Source: Azonexus sp.
Lineage (GTDB): Bacteria; Pseudomonadota; Gammaproteobacteria; Burkholderiales; Rhodocyclaceae
Length of the DNA: 64,000 bases
Direction: 5' to 3'
Assembly (NCBI GenBank): GCA_017983615.1
Contig: JAGOBB010000001.1
Coordinates: 434,001 to 498,000 of the forward strand
A program made the translations under genes and the position numbers. Of this stretch, positions 1-8,646 are shown in pieces. Within the stretch, counting starts at the first letter, position 1. Every line of letters begins with the position of its first letter. The notes beneath the pieces are model-generated. The model saw nothing but the letters and a program-made list of their open reading frames with translations, did no database searches and was not told where the DNA came from.

Positions 1-360
1 AGTTCGGTGGTCAGCCGCCGCCAGTCTCCCCTGGACACCCGCTTGGCCAATGTGATCGGCGCCCTGCGCCGGACGCCGGAGGTCGCTCTCTCTGTCGAGT
101 GCGTTGCCGCCACGCAGGGGTTGTCGTCCTCCCGACTGATGCACCTGTTTGCCGAGCAAATGGGCATCCCCTATCGTCGATATCGGCTGTGGTGTCGCCT
201 CCAGTCAAGCATGCGGAACGTCGCTGCAGGGCAAAACCTGACCACGGCGGCAATCGCCGCCGGTTTTTCCGATTCCCAGCATTTCAGTCGCGAGTTCCGC
301 CGCAGCCTGGGAGTTCCGGCGTCCGGTCTGTTGCGCCGCGTGGGTCGGATCAGCCTGTAG
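1..360 (+). CDS. AraC-family transcriptional regulator, C-terminal part (5' end outside window)
   Basis: The frame is open from the first base to the TAG ending at 360, so the gene begins upstream; a GTG at 7 is only an internal codon candidate. The visible 119 codons form the two-helix-turn-helix DNA-binding domain of AraC/XylS regulators: the first HTH around LSSSRLMHLFAEQMG, then RYRLWCRLQSS, and the second HTH around TTAAIAAGFSDSQHFSREFRRSLGVPAS, which is the classic AraC signature. The ligand-binding domain is not in the window, so the inducer cannot be inferred. Nothing nearby shows a clear target. Confidence 0.85.
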   Translation, partial: SSVVSRRQSPLDTRLANVIGALRRTPEVALSVECVAATQGLSSSRLMHLFAEQMGIPYRRYRLWCRLQSSMRNVAAGQNLTTAAIAAGFSDSQHFSREFRRSLGVPASGLLRRVGRISL

Positions 361-396
361 CAGATTTTGCCTGCTGCCGCTGTAGGCGAAGCGGGC

Positions 397-1047
397 TCAG
401 ACCCTGACGGCGATACCCTTGACGTTTCCGTGGGTGGTGGTCAGCGTGCGAAGCACGCTGGCGCCGGCTTCGAGCAGCAGCATGAACAGGTTGCGCTCTG
501 TGTACAGGCAGACCGGCTGGTGGATGTTGTATTTCCCGGCGAGGGCAGGAGCAAGCTCGGCATAGCGCTGGTCGATTGTAGCCTCGCTGGCGGCGTAGCC
601 TTCGCTGAGCTCAGAATGCAGGCCGAGGACCGAAATGTACAGCTTGCCGCCGATCTTCAGCTTGAACATCAATTGGCGAACAATCTGACGAGCCTTGTCG
701 TAAGGCATGGAACACAGGCCGCGGCGGATGACGATGATGTCGAACAGCCCTTCATCGGGATTGTCGGGCAGATCGGGCAGGACATAGGGGGCGAAGCGGA
801 TCTGGTCGGTCATGCCCGCTGCCAGGATGCGTCCCTCCACGTCCTGCTTCAGGGAGGGCTCCTCGGCGACGACCACGTGTGCGCCGAGACGCGCAAACTT
901 GATCGCCATTTCGCAGCGCCGGTCGGGCAGGATCATGACGGCGACACGATGGTCGAACCGCTGCCGTTTGACGCATTCCTCTAGCGCAAAACGCTCGATT
1001 TCGTCGGACCCCGTCTCCAGGGGATTGGCGGTAATATTGGTCGTCAT
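397..1047 (-). CDS. SAM-dependent methyltransferase-like protein
   Basis: A 216-residue protein. The start at 1047 is chosen because GGAGAG lies about 10 bases upstream; an in-frame ATG at 1104 would add 19 residues without a visible ribosome binding site. Residues about 30-140 have the alternating pattern of a class I Rossmann methyltransferase: VAVMILPDRRCEMAIKFARLG at the glycine-loop position (without a proper GxGxG), then VVVAEEPS at the end of strand 2, and FDIIVIRRGLCSMPYDKARQIVRQLMFKLKIGGKLYISVLGL resembling motif IV and post-IV. The degenerate SAM loop makes catalytic activity uncertain. Target unknown. Confidence 0.55.
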   Translation of the reverse strand: MTTNITANPLETGSDEIERFALEECVKRQRFDHRVAVMILPDRRCEMAIKFARLGAHVVVAEEPSLKQDVEGRILAAGMTDQIRFAPYVLPDLPDNPDEGLFDIIVIRRGLCSMPYDKARQIVRQLMFKLKIGGKLYISVLGLHSELSEGYAASEATIDQRYAELAPALAGKYNIHQPVCLYTERNLFMLLLEAGASVLRTLTTTHGNVKGIAVRV

Positions 1048-1129
1048 CTCTTGTCTCTCCGCTTTGGCCCATTGTGCATGAAGGCCGGGCGGGATGACAA
1101 CCATGATTCACCGGGCGAAAGGAAAAACA

Positions 1130-1459
1130 ATGTTAGTCCGATTCTTATCCAGCGAAACCGGAGAAATCCTGATGTTTGCCGAGGCAGCTCGAACACTGCT
1201 GCAAGCAATCGGCAAGGAATGTTCGGCTCGCGGCACATTTACCCAGGCTGAAATGGCCGATGCAGCGCGCACGCTTCGGGAGGCGGTGCAACGCGCTGAG
1301 GCGCCGCCAGTAGAGGACGAAGTCGACGAGTATGGCAAGAAGAAGGAGCCGGTCGTGGCGCTTGGTCAGCGCGCCTGGCCGTTGATCGACATGCTGGAAA
1401 GAACAGGCCGGGGTGGTCCGAAGGCCAATATCGTCTGGCAGGCGCCGCAGGATTTTTGA
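1130..1459 (+). CDS. DUF1840 domain-containing protein
   Basis: A 109-residue protein, start at 1130 supported by GAAAGGA about 7 bases upstream rather than the in-frame ATG at 1094. It opens with MLVRFLSSETGEILMFAEAARTLL, the typical N-terminus of the DUF1840 family of beta- and gammaproteobacteria, and ends with a Leu-rich segment around GQRAWPLIDMLERT. A charged, low-complexity linker (APPVEDEVDEYGKKKE) separates the two parts. The family has no established function. It is divergent from the methyltransferase-like gene and convergent with the hybrid kinase. Confidence 0.75.
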   Translation: MLVRFLSSETGEILMFAEAARTLLQAIGKECSARGTFTQAEMADAARTLREAVQRAEAPPVEDEVDEYGKKKEPVVALGQRAWPLIDMLERTGRGGPKANIVWQAPQDF

Positions 1460-1464
1460 GGCAC

Positions 1465-4400
1465 CTACTCGATGCTGAAACCGCGGGCGATGCCTTCGAT
1501 GACGGTGTTGAGTTCGTTTTCAAACTGCTGAAAGAGGCTGTCGTGTGGCCGCTCGCCCTGGCGGAGCGCCAGTTCAAGTTCCTTCGAGGCATTTTGCAGT
1601 CCCAGGGCGCCGATGGTGCCGGCCAGTCCCTTGGTGCTGTGGGCACGCCGCTCGGCAGTGGCGTAGTCGCCGGCTTGCATTGCTTCGCGGATAACCTTGG
1701 GTTCGGTCATGAAGCGGGCATGAAAGTCGCGCAGCACCTTTTCGTAAAGCGCCGGCTTGTTCATCATGCGTCTGAGGCCATCAGCCTTGTCGATGCCGGG
1801 TAGATCTGGCAGTCCGTCGGCGGAGCTCATGGGAGCACTCTCCATATTCTTGGCTTGTACCGGCGAAGCCTGGGTGGGCCGCCAGCGGATGAGTATATCC
1901 CTAAGACCATCAGGGTCAATGGGCTTGGTCACGAAATCGTTCATGCCGATGTCAAGGCAGCGCTGGCGTTCGGAATCCATTGCGTGTGCGGTCATGGCGA
2001 TGATTGGCAGCCGGCTCAGCTTGCCGCTCGCCCGCAGGCGGCGGGTGGCTTCCAGACCATCCATTTCGGGCATCTGAATGTCCATCAGCACCATGTCGTA
2101 GCTGTTTCCTTCGTCGAGCAATTTCTTGAGCGCCTGGACGCCGTTGTCAGCGACATCGACGGTGATGCCGAAGGACTCGAGTATCTCGGTGGCGATCAGT
2201 TGATTGGTCGGCATGTCCTCGACGAGCAGCACGCGCACGCCGGCCAGCGGAGCAGGCTTGCCCGCCGGTGCGACCACTGGGACGTCGCCCTGGTCGATCA
2301 GCTTGCCGATCTGGGCGGCTGTCACCGGTTTGTTGAGAACGGCGTCGAAGCAATTCAGGCGCGTTTCACCATCGAGCGTGGCGGTATCGGTGGCGGTGAC
2401 CATGACCAGTTTCGGCGCCGGTACGATCTGGTTGCGGATGGTGTCGGCAAGTTCCAGCCCATCCATGCCCGGCATGTGAAGGTCGATCGTGACAAATTCG
2501 AAGCGCGCGGAACGCGAGTCGCCGAGTATGGTCAGGGCCTGTTTTCCGGATTCGGCCGGGAGCGCCGTGAAACCCTGCTTTTCGAGCAGGGCGATCAGGA
2601 TGGAACGGGCCAGCGGGCTGTCGTCGACGACCAGCGCCCTGCGCTGGGCGAGGTGCGGGGTTTGCGCGTTGCCGCGGCCGAGGGCCAGCTTGGCGCTGAA
2701 GGTGAAGGTACTGCCGACATTCAACTGGCTGCGTACCCAGACATCGCCCTTCATCAACTGGGCCAGCCGTTTGCTGATGGTCAGGCCGAGTCCGGTGCCG
2801 CCAAATTTTCGGGTAATCGAAGTATCGGCTTGGCTGAAGGCGTTGAACAGGCTTTCCTGCTGGGCCTGGGACATGCCGATGCCGGTGTCCTGGATATCGA
2901 ATTCGAGGTGGGCAAGGCCGGTATCGCCCGGCAGGCGACGGACGAATACGGTGATCGAGCCGGTGGCCGTGAACTTGATTGCATTGCCGACCAGGTTGAT
3001 CAGGATTTGACCCAGGCGCAGCGGATCGCCGTTGAGGTTGGGCGGGACATCGGGTTCGACGACATATTGGAGCTCCAGCCCTTTTTCCTGGGCCCGCTGG
3101 AGCAATACGCCGGTGACGTTGTCGAGGACGCCGTCCAGGGCGAACTCGGTTTCCTCGAGTTGCATGCGCCCGGCTTCGATCTTGGAGAAATCGAGGATGT
3201 CGTTGATCAGGCCGAGCAACATTTGCCCGGCACCATGGATACGCGAAATGAAGTCGCGTTGCTTGCCGGTCAGATCGGTCTTGAGCAGCAGGTGGGCAAG
3301 GCCGATGACGGCATTCATCGGTGTGCGGATTTCGTGGCTCATGTTGGCCAGGAATTCCGTCTTGGCATTGGTGGCGGCTTCGGCGGCCCGTTTGGCATCG
3401 GTCAGGGCGATCTCGGCCAGCTTGCGTTCGGTGATGTCCTGCAGGGTTTCGATGGCGCCGATGATCTGGCCATGCTTGTCGCGGAGCGGTGCGGCGGTGA
3501 AGAACAGCCAGCGGTCGAAGGCAGGAAAGTAGTCTTCGGCCTCGAAGGCGCCTTCGATCAGCAGCGATTTGCGGTACTTGTTCGAATAGAGCTTCTGGAT
3601 CAGCGACATTTCGCCAGTGATGACCAGGTCAGCCATGATCGGTCGCTGCGCCGGGTAGAACGCCCGCCACTGATTGCGTGTGCCGAGAATGTCGTCGGCC
3701 GGTACGCCGATGATCTGTTCGCAGGCCCGGTTCCAGTGCGTGACGACATGGTTGGCATCGATTACGAAGGCCGGCACCGGGCTGCTGTCGATGATCTTGG
3801 CCAGCGTATCGTGGGCGCCTTCAAGTTCAGCCGTGCGTTCGGTGACGAGGCGTTCCAGATCGATGCGATGGGCCTCCAGTTCGCGTTCGGCACGCAGCTT
3901 TTCGGTAATGTCACGGACGAAAAGGACGATGCCGGACGAACGCCCGGACGAGTCCATGATCGTGCTGAAGGAGGTTCCGGCCTCGAAGCGCAGACCTTCC
4001 CGACTCTGCATGGACAGCTGGCGGCTGGCGATGAAGCCGGTGAAGTCTTCCGGATGGTCCAGGAAGTCGGCGTGGGGTGGCTGGTTCTCTGCAATAGCGG
4101 GCAACAGCTCGCGGATGTTGGTCGCGTCGAGGTCGGCCAGTTCGTCCAGCCCGAACAGGCGACTGGCCTGCTGGTTGGCCATTTTCACCCGGCCATCCAT
4201 GCCAAGAAGCAGGATAGCGTCCGGCGAGGTTTCGACCAGGGTGCGATAAACCTTCTCGCTCTTTTCCAGCTGCTGATGGGCCAGGCGTTCGTCAGTGACG
4301 TCGAGAACCAGCGACAGGATGCCGATCAGCTTGCCGTTTTGCGTGCGCAGGGCGACGTTGTACCAGTTGCATTCGAGGCAACGGCCGTCCTTGCCGATGG

Positions 4401-5049
4401 CAGGCCCCGCAAAGGTGCCATCGCCGGTGCCGTGCATGGCGCCGCGTACGGCATCGGAGAATGCTGGGTGGCGCTCGGCGGAAAGGAGCAGTCGATGGAC
4501 CGGTTTGCCAATGACTTCGCCGGCTTGCCATCCGAACATCTGCTCGGCTCGCCGGTTCCATTCGGTAATTCGGCCTTCGCGGTCCCAAAGAATGAAGGCT
4601 AGCGGGGCCGTGTTGTAGAGCGCGCGGTAGCGGAGTTGGCTGTCGCGCAATGCGGCTTCGGCCTGCTTTTGCTGGGTGATTTCGTTGAAGGTGACGATGA
4701 CCGGGGTGTCATTGGCGTGTTCGCCAGCGCTCGGCAGGCGAACGTCGAACCAGTGCCACAGGCCGCTGGCGTGCTTCAGTCGCAGCGTGAAACTGGGCAG
4801 GCCACGGGCCTTGTTGGTGGACAGTTTGTCGAACAGGGCAGCCAGTTGCGGGCGCTCGTCGGCATGGACGCGTTGCAGCCATTCTTCCGGGGTTGTCGGC
4901 AGTTCGCCGGGGGGGCAGCCAAGCAACTGATGAAAATTGGCCGAAACCCGAAGGCTGCGGTTTTCCATGTGCCACTGCCAGCAGCCGACGCCAGCGAGGG
5001 CCAATGCCTCTTCCAGGGCTTCGGCCGGGAGATGGCCTGTGGACGACAT
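1465..5049 (-). CDS. PAS hybrid sensor histidine kinase / response regulator with Hpt domain
   Basis: An 1194-residue soluble phosphorelay protein of the BarA/TorS/EvgS type, without recognisable membrane segments, so cytoplasmic sensing is likely. Order: four PAS-like domains (about 14-135, 140-262, 265-400, 410-555), HisKA with the H-box LANMSHEIRTPMNAVIG (phospho-acceptor His572), HATPase_c (N-box about LVGNAIKFT, G-boxes DTGIGM and GGTGLGL, about 675-790), two receiver domains (about 805-925 with IDLHMPGMDG, and 945-1065 with LMDIQMPEMDG) and a C-terminal Hpt domain with AHSTKGLAG (His1137). A complete four-step relay is present in one chain; the output partner is not visible. It follows the CheZ-like gene by 19 bases and is probably co-transcribed with it. 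Confidence 0.92.
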   Translation of the reverse strand: MSSTGHLPAEALEEALALAGVGCWQWHMENRSLRVSANFHQLLGCPPGELPTTPEEWLQRVHADERPQLAALFDKLSTNKARGLPSFTLRLKHASGLWHWFDVRLPSAGEHANDTPVIVTFNEITQQKQAEAALRDSQLRYRALYNTAPLAFILWDREGRITEWNRRAEQMFGWQAGEVIGKPVHRLLLSAERHPAFSDAVRGAMHGTGDGTFAGPAIGKDGRCLECNWYNVALRTQNGKLIGILSLVLDVTDERLAHQQLEKSEKVYRTLVETSPDAILLLGMDGRVKMANQQASRLFGLDELADLDATNIRELLPAIAENQPPHADFLDHPEDFTGFIASRQLSMQSREGLRFEAGTSFSTIMDSSGRSSGIVLFVRDITEKLRAERELEAHRIDLERLVTERTAELEGAHDTLAKIIDSSPVPAFVIDANHVVTHWNRACEQIIGVPADDILGTRNQWRAFYPAQRPIMADLVITGEMSLIQKLYSNKYRKSLLIEGAFEAEDYFPAFDRWLFFTAAPLRDKHGQIIGAIETLQDITERKLAEIALTDAKRAAEAATNAKTEFLANMSHEIRTPMNAVIGLAHLLLKTDLTGKQRDFISRIHGAGQMLLGLINDILDFSKIEAGRMQLEETEFALDGVLDNVTGVLLQRAQEKGLELQYVVEPDVPPNLNGDPLRLGQILINLVGNAIKFTATGSITVFVRRLPGDTGLAHLEFDIQDTGIGMSQAQQESLFNAFSQADTSITRKFGGTGLGLTISKRLAQLMKGDVWVRSQLNVGSTFTFSAKLALGRGNAQTPHLAQRRALVVDDSPLARSILIALLEKQGFTALPAESGKQALTILGDSRSARFEFVTIDLHMPGMDGLELADTIRNQIVPAPKLVMVTATDTATLDGETRLNCFDAVLNKPVTAAQIGKLIDQGDVPVVAPAGKPAPLAGVRVLLVEDMPTNQLIATEILESFGITVDVADNGVQALKKLLDEGNSYDMVLMDIQMPEMDGLEATRRLRASGKLSRLPIIAMTAHAMDSERQRCLDIGMNDFVTKPIDPDGLRDILIRWRPTQASPVQAKNMESAPMSSADGLPDLPGIDKADGLRRMMNKPALYEKVLRDFHARFMTEPKVIREAMQAGDYATAERRAHSTKGLAGTIGALGLQNASKELELALRQGERPHDSLFQQFENELNTVIEGIARGFSIE

Positions 5050-5068
5050 GATCGGGTGGACGAACGAA

Positions 5069-5638
5069 CTAGAACAGCTCGATATCGTCGCTCTTTTCCT
5101 TCATTTCGGCCATGAACTTGTCCACGGCTTCCTGTACCGGCATGCCTTGCATGACGGCATCGAACATGGCGATTTCCTCACGGGTCGAATACTTGACCTT
5201 GATCCGCTCCTGCAGGCCGACCCATTCGCCGGGGTTGAACAGCCGACGGCTGTCGGCAACCAGGTCGCTAAGGTCGCCGAGGCTCAGCCCGACGTGGGCC
5301 AGCCGCTGGACCAGCTTGTCGTAGAACTGGAAGGCAATGATGGCCTGATGGACCATGCTCGAGACGTGTTCGGAGACACCGCTCAGGTTCTGCTTGGCGA
5401 CACCGACTTCGCCCTGATCGGGCAGGGTCTGCACGGTGTCGGAGATCATCCGCATGTAGCCGGCCATGGTCGTGAAGGAGTCGGTCAATACCTCGACCGA
5501 GGCGTTGCTGTCCTTCATCGCCGCCTCGATCTGCACGGCCGACAACTCAAGCATCAGCACCGTCTCTCGAACCTGGCTCCAGTTCAGATCGGGCATGTGG
5601 GCGGATGTGCCGCGCGGCTGGCTGGTTTCGTCATTCAT
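5069..5638 (-). CDS. Conserved protein, possibly CheZ-like phosphatase
   Basis: A 189-residue, mostly helical protein. The segment AIIAFQFYDKLVQRLAHVGLSLGDLSDLV (about 105-135) resembles the FQD-x-x-x-Q active-site helix region of CheZ-type phosphatases, and the protein ends with an acidic-hydrophobic tail (MKEKSDDIELF) that recalls the CheY-binding tail of CheZ. The exact catalytic Asp/Gln pair is not conserved in an obvious way, so this is a hypothesis. Its position directly upstream (19 bases) of a hybrid kinase with two receiver domains fits a role in signal termination or tuning of that kinase. Otherwise it should be called a conserved hypothetical protein. Confidence 0.5.
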   Translation of the reverse strand: MNDETSQPRGTSAHMPDLNWSQVRETVLMLELSAVQIEAAMKDSNASVEVLTDSFTTMAGYMRMISDTVQTLPDQGEVGVAKQNLSGVSEHVSSMVHQAIIAFQFYDKLVQRLAHVGLSLGDLSDLVADSRRLFNPGEWVGLQERIKVKYSTREEIAMFDAVMQGMPVQEAVDKFMAEMKEKSDDIELF

Positions 5639-5664
5639 TATTACGTCTCCTCACTGGCGGCAAA

Positions 5665-6039
5665 CTATAGCGCAATTTGGTCGCGCCGTTCCACCACGAC
5701 GTAGTGCTTGCGCACCGCTTCAAGGACTTCGAAGCTTCCGTTGAATCCGCCTGGAATGACGCAGGCATCGCCGGGGCCGAATTCGGCGGCAGCGCCGTCG
5801 GCGTCTGTGATGCGCAGGCGCCCTTCGATGACGCAGAAAAATTCGTCCTTGCCCGGCGCGAAGGCAATGTTCCAGGCGCCTGGCTCGCAGCACCAGATGC
5901 CGGCTGACAGATCGCCGCTGTCACTGAGGAAATGTTCGAAGGTGGTACGCAGCGGATTTCCCCGGACGAGGCGGTCGGGACGCGGGCGGTCGTAGGTTGG
6001 CTCCGGTGTATGCCGGGCGAAGACGGTCAGTTTCGGCAT
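5665..6039 (-). CDS. Cupin domain-containing protein
   Basis: A 124-residue single-domain cupin. Residues about 45-115 carry the beta-barrel: WCCEPGAWNIAFAPGKDEFFCVIEGRLRITDADG corresponds to cupin motif 1 (the usual His/Glu metal ligands are partly replaced, with D-E-F-F at the expected place) and FGPGDACVIPGGFNGSFEVLEAVRKHYVVV to motif 2. The pattern fits the cupin_3 (DUF861) group, related to ureidoglycine aminohydrolase, but substrate cannot be assigned. It ends one base before the stop of the downstream cytochrome gene's region and is likely co-transcribed after that gene (cytochrome, then cupin). Confidence 0.75.
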   Translation of the reverse strand: MPKLTVFARHTPEPTYDRPRPDRLVRGNPLRTTFEHFLSDSGDLSAGIWCCEPGAWNIAFAPGKDEFFCVIEGRLRITDADGAAAEFGPGDACVIPGGFNGSFEVLEAVRKHYVVVERRDQIAL

Positions 6040-6040
6040 T

Positions 6041-6409
6041 TCATTTCTTCAGGCGCTTTTCGGCTTTTTGTCGCCAGCGGGCGATGTCGGCTGCGCCCGG
6101 TTCCGGAAATCTGCCGCCGCCGGCGTTGGCCATGTGGATCACGGCGCGGGCGACTTCGCCATCGCTCAGCGCAGGGTTCCCGCCCCGGGGCGGCATTTTG
6201 CGGATGCCGGTGAGCGCCGTCGGGACCAGTTCGTTGAGGCCTTCCCGGACCAGTTTGCCCCACTGCTTGCGGTTGCCGAAGACAGGGGCGCCGTCTTTGC
6301 CTTCGCCGTGGCACTTGATGCAGGTGGTGTCAAAAACCTCGGCCCCGGATTGTTCCGCGGCGCCGGCCGGCAGGCAAAGGGCGGCCAGTAGCAGGGTGGC
6401 AATGCGCAT
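6041..6409 (-). CDS. Small periplasmic class I cytochrome c
   Basis: A 122-residue precursor, start at 6409 (MRIATLLLA...), with a standard signal peptide ending near PAGAAE; an in-frame ATG at 6439 would only lengthen the n-region. One heme attachment site is present, CIKCH at about residue 30, and the likely distal Met ligand lies in RKMPPRGGNP at about 75, the pattern of cytochrome c5-like monoheme proteins. The C-terminus is Lys/Arg-rich (RWRQKAEKRLKK). It is an electron carrier of the periplasm; the partner is not evident from the neighbours. Confidence 0.85.
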   Translation of the reverse strand: MRIATLLLAALCLPAGAAEQSGAEVFDTTCIKCHGEGKDGAPVFGNRKQWGKLVREGLNELVPTALTGIRKMPPRGGNPALSDGEVARAVIHMANAGGGRFPEPGAADIARWRQKAEKRLKK

Positions 6410-6517
6410 TGATCGAACCTCGATTACGATTGGGAGCATATGTTAGGCGATATTGATATGGCGCGGCGAGTCTGCCGCCTCGCTGTGAATATGCCCTGAT
6501 TCCAGGATAATTCAGGC

Positions 6518-7219
6518 ATGGACCCGTTTCGCGTTTTTGGCCTTTTTTTGGCGCCGACCGTAGCATTTGCCGCGCCGCCGCTGGTCGCGGTCGATGTCGG
6601 CCATGGCGGCAAGGACACCGGTGCGATCAGCGCCCGGGGCCGGACCGAGTTCGCATTCAACCGCGACTTCGCCGGCGTGCTGGCGGCGACCTTGCGCAAG
6701 CGCGAACTTGGCGTCCGCGAAGTCAATTTTGACGGCAACATCGGCAGCCTGGCGGCGCGACCGCAGGCTGCCGTGGGCAGCGACTTCTTCATCGCCGTTC
6801 ACCACGACTCGATTGGCGAGCCATGGCTGATCGATTGGACGTGGAACGGTCAGCCGCAGACTTATACCGAGGTCAAGCGCGGCTACGGCATTTTCGTCTC
6901 GGCGCAGAATCCTGACCTCGAAACCAGTCTGCGTTGCGCCTCGACCATCGGCGTCATGATGCGCCGCGCCGGCTTCGAACCCTCGCCGTGGCATGCCCGC
7001 AAGCACCTGCCGGCCGATGCGGAAAACGGCGTCTGGTATTACGACAACCTCGTCGTGCTCTACCGGACGACGTTACCGGCGGTGCTCTTCGAGGCCGGGG
7101 TGATCAAGCACCGCGACGAGGAACTGGAACTGCTCGACCCCGAGCGCCAGGCTAGGATGGCCGATGCCGTTGCCACTGGGATTGCAGCCTGCCTGTTCGT
7201 CGCTTCTCCGTCTCAATAG
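6518..7219 (+). CDS. N-acetylmuramoyl-L-alanine amidase family protein
   Basis: A 233-residue exported protein of the Amidase_3 family, which cleaves the amide bond between MurNAc and the peptide of peptidoglycan. Zinc-site motifs are visible: VAVDVGHGGKDTGA (His, about residue 28), E at about 44 in RTEFAFNRDFA, SDFFIAVHHDS (His about 90) and VLFEAGVIKH (Glu about 206), the typical catalytic Glu region. The signal peptide is short and its cleavage region (LAPTVAFAAPP) is encoded directly by a copy of the dispersed 12-mer at 6556. The catalytic domain is complete but no AMIN or LysM targeting domain is present. Confidence 0.85.
   Translation: MDPFRVFGLFLAPTVAFAAPPLVAVDVGHGGKDTGAISARGRTEFAFNRDFAGVLAATLRKRELGVREVNFDGNIGSLAARPQAAVGSDFFIAVHHDSIGEPWLIDWTWNGQPQTYTEVKRGYGIFVSAQNPDLETSLRCASTIGVMMRRAGFEPSPWHARKHLPADAENGVWYYDNLVVLYRTTLPAVLFEAGVIKHRDEELELLDPERQARMADAVATGIAACLFVASPSQ
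6556..6567 (+). repeat. Dispersed 12-mer GACCGTAGCATT (exact)
   Basis: Inside the amidase gene, at the signal-peptide cleavage region. Upstream T-rich blocks TTTTTGGCC and TTTTTTTGG are present. Confidence 0.9.
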
Positions 7220-7965
7220 CGGGCCGACAGCGTCAGACCGGCGCCAAAGTCCGGGCTGGCATCGGCATGGCCGCTGACCAGATAGAGTTGCAGGCGGTAT
7301 TGCGCGTTGATTGCCCCTTCGACGTACCAGGTTGCTTCGCGAATGGGAGCCCCGCCGACCGAAATCGGCTGGCGATAGTCGTAAATGACGCCCAGGCTGA
7401 TCTTCGGATCGAGCTTGGTGCTCAGACCCAGGCTGCCATACCAGGGGTTGCGGAAATCGACGCCGCTCGGGTTGCCCTTGCGGGTCCAGCCGAGCGAATA
7501 GTGCAGTGTCACCGGGCCGATGGGGCTCAAGCCATCGGCAAATAGCGAATAATCGTTGCGGCCGGTCGTGATCAGGTCGTTTGCCGAGTCAGCGGTCGCC
7601 CATTTGACCTTGGTGCCAACATCGACCATGGTGCCGCCGTCGGTATCGAGCAGATCGAAGGCAAGGGTGCCGACCACATCGCCAAGGCCTTCCTGAGCCT
7701 GCCGGGTATCGCTGGAACGATCGCCGCCAGCGGCACTGAGACCTCGGGCCTGAACGTAGGGCAGGTTGATTTTGGCCATGCCGCCATCGAAATTGTGGCG
7801 AACGATCAGCGACGACGTATACATGGAGGACCGTTCACGCTCGCCATAGCGCCCCTCGGCGTAATCGACATTGAGGCTGACGGTGGTTTCTCCGTTGGCA
7901 GGAAAGGCCGCTGCCAGTATCAGGGCAGTGAGGCTGGCGCGGTGGGCGTTGGTGCAATGAGGCAT
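7213..7965 (-). CDS. Exported outer-membrane beta-barrel-like protein
   Basis: About 250 residues from the ATG at 7965, whose first 25 residues form a signal peptide (ALILAAAFPANG). An alternative ATG at 8007 would extend the n-region by 14 residues. The mature part is rich in alternating amphipathic beta-strands with many Tyr/Trp/Gly (VTLHYSLGWTRKG, KISLGVIYDYRQPIS, YRLQLYLVSGHA) and ends with the aromatic C-terminal residue typical of outer-membrane barrels (LTLSARY). It resembles uncharacterised proteobacterial transporter/DUF3187-like outer-membrane proteins. No neighbouring gene indicates the substrate. It overlaps the convergent amidase by seven bases. Confidence 0.65.
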   Translation of the reverse strand: MPHCTNAHRASLTALILAAAFPANGETTVSLNVDYAEGRYGERERSSMYTSSLIVRHNFDGGMAKINLPYVQARGLSAAGGDRSSDTRQAQEGLGDVVGTLAFDLLDTDGGTMVDVGTKVKWATADSANDLITTGRNDYSLFADGLSPIGPVTLHYSLGWTRKGNPSGVDFRNPWYGSLGLSTKLDPKISLGVIYDYRQPISVGGAPIREATWYVEGAINAQYRLQLYLVSGHADASPDFGAGLTLSARY

Positions 7966-8318
7966 CGGCGTGTCCGTGAGAATTTGCCTGATAACAGCAA
8001 ATTTCATTCCCTGGTCGCCCGGTGGGTTGCCGTGGTTGCGAGATTGCCCGCGGTGCGGGCAAGTGGGCTGGAGCGAAGCGGCGCCCGCCGACGTGAATTG
8101 GGTGGTGGATATCACCCGCTGGCGGGTCAGGTGCACCCAAAAGGCAAGGTCCTGCGGTGGCTATCGAGATTGCGCTGAATTGATGTGAACCCTTGGTAGA
8201 TGGGCGTTTTGACTCAGGTTTTCGGGGCTGGCACGGCGCATGCTGATGACAAGTCGTGGAGATGCTTGATTCAGTCTGGCGTCGCCGCAACAGAGAATTC
8301 ACCTTCAAGGAGAGAAAA
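7966..8318. other. Intergenic region between divergent exported-protein genes
   Basis: About 350 bases. It contains GC-rich short inverted repeats, for example GGTGGATATCACC near 8102-8114, and must hold the promoters for the flanking divergent genes, but no promoter, riboswitch or RNA gene can be assigned with confidence. An antisense-looking ORF here lacks coding features. Confidence 0.4.
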
Positions 8319-8588
8319 ATGAAATCCCATCTGATTGCCCTGTCCGCAGCCGCCCTGCTCGGTTGTCTTGCCTCTCAGGCTCAAGCTGCCGTGTTTTCCG
8401 GTGGCGATGCCGTCTATCGCGCCGAACGCCCCGAGAAGGCAGAAAAGCCTGAGAAGCCCGAAAAGCGGGAAAAGCTGGGCGCCGTTGATGGCGTCATCCA
8501 GTTGGCCCGCGAAGCGAGCGAACGACCGCGCGGTGCTGACAACGAGCGTCCCGGCGACCGTCAACGTCGCGGTGGTCGGCGCGCCTGA
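8319..8588 (+). CDS. Small secreted protein with Glu-Lys-Pro repeats
   Basis: An 89-residue precursor preceded by a strong ribosome binding site (AAGGAGAG, 6 bases spacing). The first 23 residues are a signal peptide (LIALSAAALLGCLASQAQA). The mature protein is highly charged: a short repeat EKAEKPEKPEKREK followed by an Arg/Asp-rich disordered tail ending RQRRGGRRA. No family recognised. It is monocistronic, with its own terminator 18 bases downstream. A periplasmic, possibly nucleic-acid- or envelope-binding, intrinsically disordered protein is the most that can be inferred. Confidence 0.7.
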   Translation: MKSHLIALSAAALLGCLASQAQAAVFSGGDAVYRAERPEKAEKPEKPEKREKLGAVDGVIQLAREASERPRGADNERPGDRQRRGGRRA

Positions 8589-8605
8589 GACTGGTGCCCT
8601 CCCGA

Positions 8606-8629
8606 AACCGGCCGTGGGCCGGTTTTTTT
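8606..8629 (+). terminator. Rho-independent terminator
   Basis: AACCGGCC - GTG - GGCCGGTT followed by a T-run, immediately after the small secreted protein gene. It also separates this gene from the convergent murB. Confidence 0.85.
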
Positions 8630-8646
8630 ATTCCCGCTCGGGTGAA

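Noticed and set aside
1855-4602. Long open frame (915 codons) on the plus strand
   Set aside because: It is antisense to the hybrid kinase, whose PAS, HisKA, receiver and Hpt motifs are all clear; the antisense frame is a GC-content artefact.
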